A DNA stretch of 64,000 bases from the NCBI RefSeq assembly GCF_004138335.1, contig NZ_RYFW01000001.1:2170001-2234000 (forward strand). Direction: 5' to 3'. The notes under the pieces were generated by a model. That model saw only the letters and a program-made list of their open reading frames with translations. It searched no databases and was not told the DNA's origin. Every line of letters starts with the position of its first letter. Position 1 is the first letter of the stretch. This DNA comes from Peristeroidobacter agariperforans. Its GTDB lineage: Bacteria > Pseudomonadota > Gammaproteobacteria > Steroidobacterales > Steroidobacteraceae. Positions 60,739 to 64,000 of this stretch are shown piece by piece. Both the position numbers and the translations under genes were made by a program.

Positions 60739-62061
60739 ATGTGGCGATGGTGTAAGCGTTCGACGCTGTTGGCTGTGCTGTTGTTGAAGGCGTCGCTCGT
60801 GCCCACCGTGTCACTGGCCGTGCCTACTGCGGTTTTCACTCAGGCGACGCCGCCGGCGGGGGCGATCGCCATCGTGGGCGCGTCGGTCGTGAATGTCGAA
60901 GACGGCTCGGTCATTCCCAATGCGGTCGTGCTCATCGAAGGCGATCGCATCAAGGCCGTTGGCCCCGCGTCCACTGTGAATCTGCCCGCCGATGTGCAAA
61001 AGATCCGCATGGACGGCAAGTGGCTCGCGCCCGGCTTGATGAACATGCACACCCACTTCGGCTTGAAGTTGCCGGGCCCCGCGGGTGCGGCGCTCGAGAA
61101 CGAGACGGAGATGCAGCTCGTGCTGCGCATGGCGGACAACGCGCGGCAGTCGCTGTACGCAGGCGTCACGACAGTCCGTCTGGTCGGCGAAGAGCATGGC
61201 AGTGACTTTGCGCTCAAGGCTGCGATCGATGGCGGCACGGCGCTCGGTCCTCGTATTCAAACTGCTGGTGCGATCATCGCGACAACGGGCGGACATGGCT
61301 TCGTCGAAGCGGACGGTGTCGCCGAACTGTCCAAGGCGGTGCGCACGCAGATCAAGAACGGTGCGACGTGGATCAAGGTCGCGATCTCCGGCGGCATCTC
61401 CGATTCTCACGGCAGCATCGCCGCGTCGACCATGACGCACGATGAGATGAAAGCTGTCATCGAAGTCGCTCATCGCAACGGCGCGAAAGTCACAGCTCAC
61501 AACGGCTCGCCGGTGGCGGCGGACGAGGCGCTCGAGCTCGGCATCGATTGTTTCGAGCACGCCTATCACCTGACCGAGAAGCAATTGCGCACGATGAAGG
61601 CGAAGGGCGCGTGGCTCGTGCCTACCGCGGTCGTCACGGACGAAGGTGCGATGGAGTTCTTCCGCAAGATCGGCTCGCCGCCGTGGTATCTGGAGCGAGT
61701 GAAGAGCACGCGTGTCGATCATCTCAAGATGTTGCAGACCGCGGTGAAGCTCGGCGTGAACATTGCGCTCGGGACGGATCAATTTCCCTTCGAGCCCAAC
61801 GCCGGCACGACCGCGACGGTGCGCGAGGCGGAGCTTTATGTGACCGCGGGCATGACGCCGCTGCAGGCGCTGCAGGCCGCGACACTCAAACCCGCGACCA
61901 TGCTCGAGATGGACAAGGAAGTGGGCTCGCTGAAGCCCGGTCACTACGCCGATATCATCGCTGTGAATGCGAACCCAGCGCAGGATATCGCCGCATTGCG
62001 CACCATCAACTTCGTCATGAAGGGCGGTCAGGTGGTGCGTCACGACCAGCCGTTGCCGTGA
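60739..62061 (+). CDS. Secreted amidohydrolase (imidazolonepropionase/prolidase-related)
   Basis: This 440-residue protein has a signal peptide (STLLAVLLLKASLVPTVSLA) and an amidohydrolase barrel. Metal ligands are visible as HTHFG (HxH), the WIKVAISGG lysine, AHNGS, FEHAYHL and LGTDQFPF (Asp). This subgroup includes Xaa-Pro dipeptidases and carboxypeptidases acting on N-acyl or proline peptides. I place the start at ATG 60739 with GGAGA about 8 bases upstream; two earlier ATGs lack a fitting site. It lies near an NSS transporter and a DapA-family aldolase, suggesting a catabolic set. Confidence 0.85.
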   Translation: MWRWCKRSTLLAVLLLKASLVPTVSLAVPTAVFTQATPPAGAIAIVGASVVNVEDGSVIPNAVVLIEGDRIKAVGPASTVNLPADVQKIRMDGKWLAPGLMNMHTHFGLKLPGPAGAALENETEMQLVLRMADNARQSLYAGVTTVRLVGEEHGSDFALKAAIDGGTALGPRIQTAGAIIATTGGHGFVEADGVAELSKAVRTQIKNGATWIKVAISGGISDSHGSIAASTMTHDEMKAVIEVAHRNGAKVTAHNGSPVAADEALELGIDCFEHAYHLTEKQLRTMKAKGAWLVPTAVVTDEGAMEFFRKIGSPPWYLERVKSTRVDHLKMLQTAVKLGVNIALGTDQFPFEPNAGTTATVREAELYVTAGMTPLQALQAATLKPATMLEMDKEVGSLKPGHYADIIAVNANPAQDIAALRTINFVMKGGQVVRHDQPLP

Positions 62062-62149
62062 ACGCAACGTAATGGCGCGCATGGGACTATTGAATCGGCC
62101 TGGCATTCTTCTTAGCGTGTCAGCCGTCGAAGCTTAGAAGGTTTTCAGT

Positions 62150-63070
62150 ATGGACAGGCATTCGGTCCAGTGGCGTGGATACATTCCGGCGATCACAACG
62201 CCGTTCACCGGCGACGGAGCGCTCGATCTCGACGCCCTGGATCGGCTGTTGGGCTGGCTGCACCAGGAAGGCATGCACGGCATCATCGTCGGCGGCACGC
62301 AGGGCGAGTGGTTCACGATCAATCAGGCCGAGCGCAAGCAGCTGATGCAGGCCGTCGGACGCAAGCTGAGCGGCAAAATTCCTCTCATCGCTGGCTGCAG
62401 CGGCTACACCTCGCAAGAAGTGGCGGCCCACGCGAAGCTCGCCGCGGATCATGGTTTCAGCGGCATTCTGGTCACGCCGCCGCCATACATGGTGCCGACC
62501 GATCGCGAGATTCTCGCGTTCTATCGTGAAGTCAACGATCAGGTGTCGTTACCGATCTGCGTATACAACTGGCCGCCCGGCACCAACGTCGACATGTCGC
62601 TGAAGCTGTTGCAACAGATTGCCGAGTTGTCGAACGTGGTCGCGATCAAGAACTCGACCGCCGATCTGCGCCACTTCGTCGATGTGTTCTTCGCGCTCAA
62701 AGACAAGGTCCGCGTGTTTGGCGTGCCGATGAATGACCTGGGCATCTTGCTCGTGCAACAGGGCGCCGACGGCACGATGGGTGCGGGCGCGGTGCTCGGT
62801 CGCGAGCTGCCTGATTACTTCAATGCGATTTGGGATAACGACATCCCGCGCGCACGCCGGCTCGGCGAAAGAAACGAAGTATTGATGCGCGCGTGGTTCA
62901 ACACCGATTACACAGGGCGCTTCGGCTCGGCGCAGGCAATCTTCAAGGCTGCGTTGAACGAGCTGGGCTTGCCCGGCGGTTATCCGCGACGCCCGTTGTT
63001 GCCGCTCGAGACCGAAGGCGTGCGCGCCGTGCGGCAGATTTTGATTCAGCTCGGAAAGCTCAGTGCATAA
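62150..63070 (+). CDS. Dihydrodipicolinate synthase/N-acetylneuraminate lyase family protein
   Basis: This 306-residue Schiff-base aldolase of the DapA family has AITTPFTGDGALD and the GGTQGEW phosphate/carboxylate loop (GTTGE in DapA, here GTQGE). The catalytic Tyr is in CVYNWPPG and the Schiff-base Lys in VAIKNSTAD. The loop change and context argue against lysine synthesis and for a catabolic aldolase or hydratase acting on a 2-keto acid. It is followed by remnants of a cyclase and a RidA gene, two functions often seen in amino-acid/amide degradation clusters. Confidence 0.85.
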   Translation: MDRHSVQWRGYIPAITTPFTGDGALDLDALDRLLGWLHQEGMHGIIVGGTQGEWFTINQAERKQLMQAVGRKLSGKIPLIAGCSGYTSQEVAAHAKLAADHGFSGILVTPPPYMVPTDREILAFYREVNDQVSLPICVYNWPPGTNVDMSLKLLQQIAELSNVVAIKNSTADLRHFVDVFFALKDKVRVFGVPMNDLGILLVQQGADGTMGAGAVLGRELPDYFNAIWDNDIPRARRLGERNEVLMRAWFNTDYTGRFGSAQAIFKAALNELGLPGGYPRRPLLPLETEGVRAVRQILIQLGKLSA

Positions 63071-63080
63071 GGAAACATAG

Positions 63081-63479
63081 GGGGCAAGTCATTGCCGCCG
63101 CAGTTCGCCTTCCAAGCCGTTCTCGCTGGAAGAAATCTCCCGTTACGACGAACGGGACCCGGCCTGGTTCTGGAACAACATCGCCTGCGGTGAGCACACC
63201 GGCACGCATTTCGACGCGCCCATTGCTGCGCAAACGCGACAGGCGCTGGCCAATCTGAAGGCCGTCTCGAAGGCGGCGGGCTGCACCCCTGCAGACATCG
63301 TTCGAATTCGCACCTACGTCGTGAATCACACGCCGGACAAGCTCGGCCCGGTGCTCGGCGAAGTCGGCGAATTTTTCGGTGGCGCCACGCCGCCGCCCAA
63401 TACGTTCATCGGTGTGGCCGCGCTCGCGCTACCTGATTTCCTGGTCGAGATCGAAGCGACTGCCGCGGTCCCGGAATGA
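63081..63479 (+). pseudogene. In-frame remnant fusing a cyclase-family fragment to a RidA C-terminus
   Basis: One open frame (no stop from 63081 to the TGA at 63477) reads first as a piece of a cyclase/kynurenine-formamidase-like hydrolase (FSLEEISRYDERDPAWFWNN, then CGEHTGTHFDAPI with the metal motif HxGTHxD). From about 63231 it continues directly as the C-terminal ~80 residues of a RidA/YjgF protein (QTRQALANLKAVSKAAGCTP; IRTYVVNHTP; PPPNTFIGVAALALPDFLVE). No ATG opens the frame, the cyclase lacks both ends and RidA lacks its N-terminus. The simplest reading is a deletion that joined two neighbouring genes. Confidence 0.8.
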
Positions 63480-63519
63480 AATCAGCGGACTCTGGTCGCC
63501 GCGCCAGTGCGAGTCATTC

Positions 63520-64000
63520 TCAAAGTCCTGCGTTGTCGCGAAGCCTCACCGACTCAATCGGATTCGCGGCACTTGCTTTCGGTCTCTCTAGGAGAGTAAA
63601 AAGCACGGCGAAGGCCAACAGGGGAATAGCACCAGCCGCAAGAAAGACTGGTGCGTAACCATAATGATCGAGTGTCCAGCCGGTGGCCATGGTAACCACC
63701 ATGCCACCGGCTCCGGCGCCCATCCCGCCCAAGCCCACCACTGAGCCGACCGAATCGCGCGGAAAAGCATCGGCGCACAACGACATCATATTCGGCGCCC
63801 ATAGCCCGAAGCCCAACATCGCGGTGCTGATGCCGGCGAAAATTAGCGTGATGCTCAGTTCGAACGCCGCAGCGATGCCGGCCGTCATCAGCAACATTCC
63901 GATCAGCATCACTGTCAGGCGCGCAGAAATCACGCTCAGGCCGCGCCGACACAACAAATCAGAGAATGCCCCGCCCAGCACGATGCCTACGCCCTGCGCG
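63520..64000 (-). CDS. MFS transporter, partial (C-terminal part only)
   Basis: The frame is open to the right edge of the window, so the 5' end lies outside. The visible ~160 residues contain about five membrane segments. The family loop GGAFSDLLCRRG (GxLaDrxGRR-like, after helix 6 or at helix 8), an NMMSLCADAFPRDSVGSVVG segment and a glycine-rich helix (LGGMGAGAGGMVVTMATG) are visible. This is the C-terminal half of a major facilitator, possibly of the sugar-acid/anion:cation symporter type. The substrate is unknown. Confidence 0.85.
   Translation of the reverse strand, partial: AQGVGIVLGGAFSDLLCRRGLSVISARLTVMLIGMLLMTAGIAAAFELSITLIFAGISTAMLGFGLWAPNMMSLCADAFPRDSVGSVVGLGGMGAGAGGMVVTMATGWTLDHYGYAPVFLAAGAIPLLAFAVLFTLLERPKASAANPIESVRLRDNAGL

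Overview
The window is a high-GC Gammaproteobacterial chromosome segment with dense, short-gapped genes on both strands. Two TonB-dependent receptors, an ExbD/ExbD/TonB-like set, STN and FecI/FecR signalling, a GlcNAc uptake locus and a lasso-peptide locus with an isopeptidase suggest a Steroidobacteraceae/Xanthomonadales-like Gammaproteobacterium. This placement is inferred from gene content; no rRNA or tRNA gene was seen. No CRISPR array, insertion sequence or phage module was recognised.

Region 1 (1-13.4 kb) is mostly housekeeping: the end of an exbB-exbD-exbD-tonB-like operon closed by a strong terminator, a GNAT acetyltransferase, a stand-alone ClpX-type zinc-finger protein, a Kef-type cation/proton antiporter, a PAS protein, a divergent phosphoenolpyruvate carboxylase, a MarR regulator, a first folD, a malonyl-CoA synthetase (matB) and a response regulator with a GGDEF domain.

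Region 2 (13.6-19.2 kb) is a methyl-cycle/one-carbon block: PfkB-family (adenosine-type) kinase, metK, a terminator, an SAH riboswitch, ahcY, purU and a second folD. The riboswitch senses the substrate of AhcY; the kinase could remove the adenosine AhcY makes; FolD and PurU together can turn methylene-THF into formate.

Region 3 (19.2-28.7 kb) holds uncharacterised proteins, a rhomboid protease, a hipBA pair preceded by a long palindromic operator, a secreted aldo/keto reductase and an S9 peptidase.

Region 4 (28.9-40.1 kb) is the most distinctive part. It is a lasso-peptide locus. On the minus strand lie a 30-residue precursor (core GVKVVIVGESVSQFQYPM, predicted Gly1-Glu9 ring), a fused B protein (RRE plus cysteine protease) and the C cyclase. 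Facing them on the plus strand are an ECF sigma factor, a FecR-type anti-sigma, a TonB-dependent receptor with an STN domain and an Atxe2-type lasso isopeptidase. No ABC exporter was seen. Divergent from the precursor is a gene for a shortened IucA/IucC-type (NIS siderophore synthetase) ligase, which is not a usual lasso partner and may be a tailoring enzyme.

Region 5 (40.2-55.3 kb) has an ECF-type sigma factor and a membrane metallophosphoesterase, then an N-acetylglucosamine locus. On the minus strand are a GntR regulator, SIS-domain glucosamine-6-P deaminase, nagA and a LacI regulator. Divergently, on the plus strand, are a TonB-dependent receptor, a GH20 hexosaminidase lipoprotein, an EIIA-HPr-EI fusion and a NagE-type EIICB with a second, cysteine-less IIB domain. 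Together these give outer-membrane uptake, hydrolysis, phosphorylating import, deacetylation and deamination.

Region 6 (55.6-64 kb) has an NAD-dependent epimerase with an asparagine-synthetase-like ligase lacking the glutaminase cysteine, a secreted orphan secretin-N0-like protein, an NSS-family sodium symporter, a secreted amidohydrolase, a DapA-family aldolase, a cyclase/RidA in-frame remnant, and the 3' end of an MFS transporter that runs off the window.
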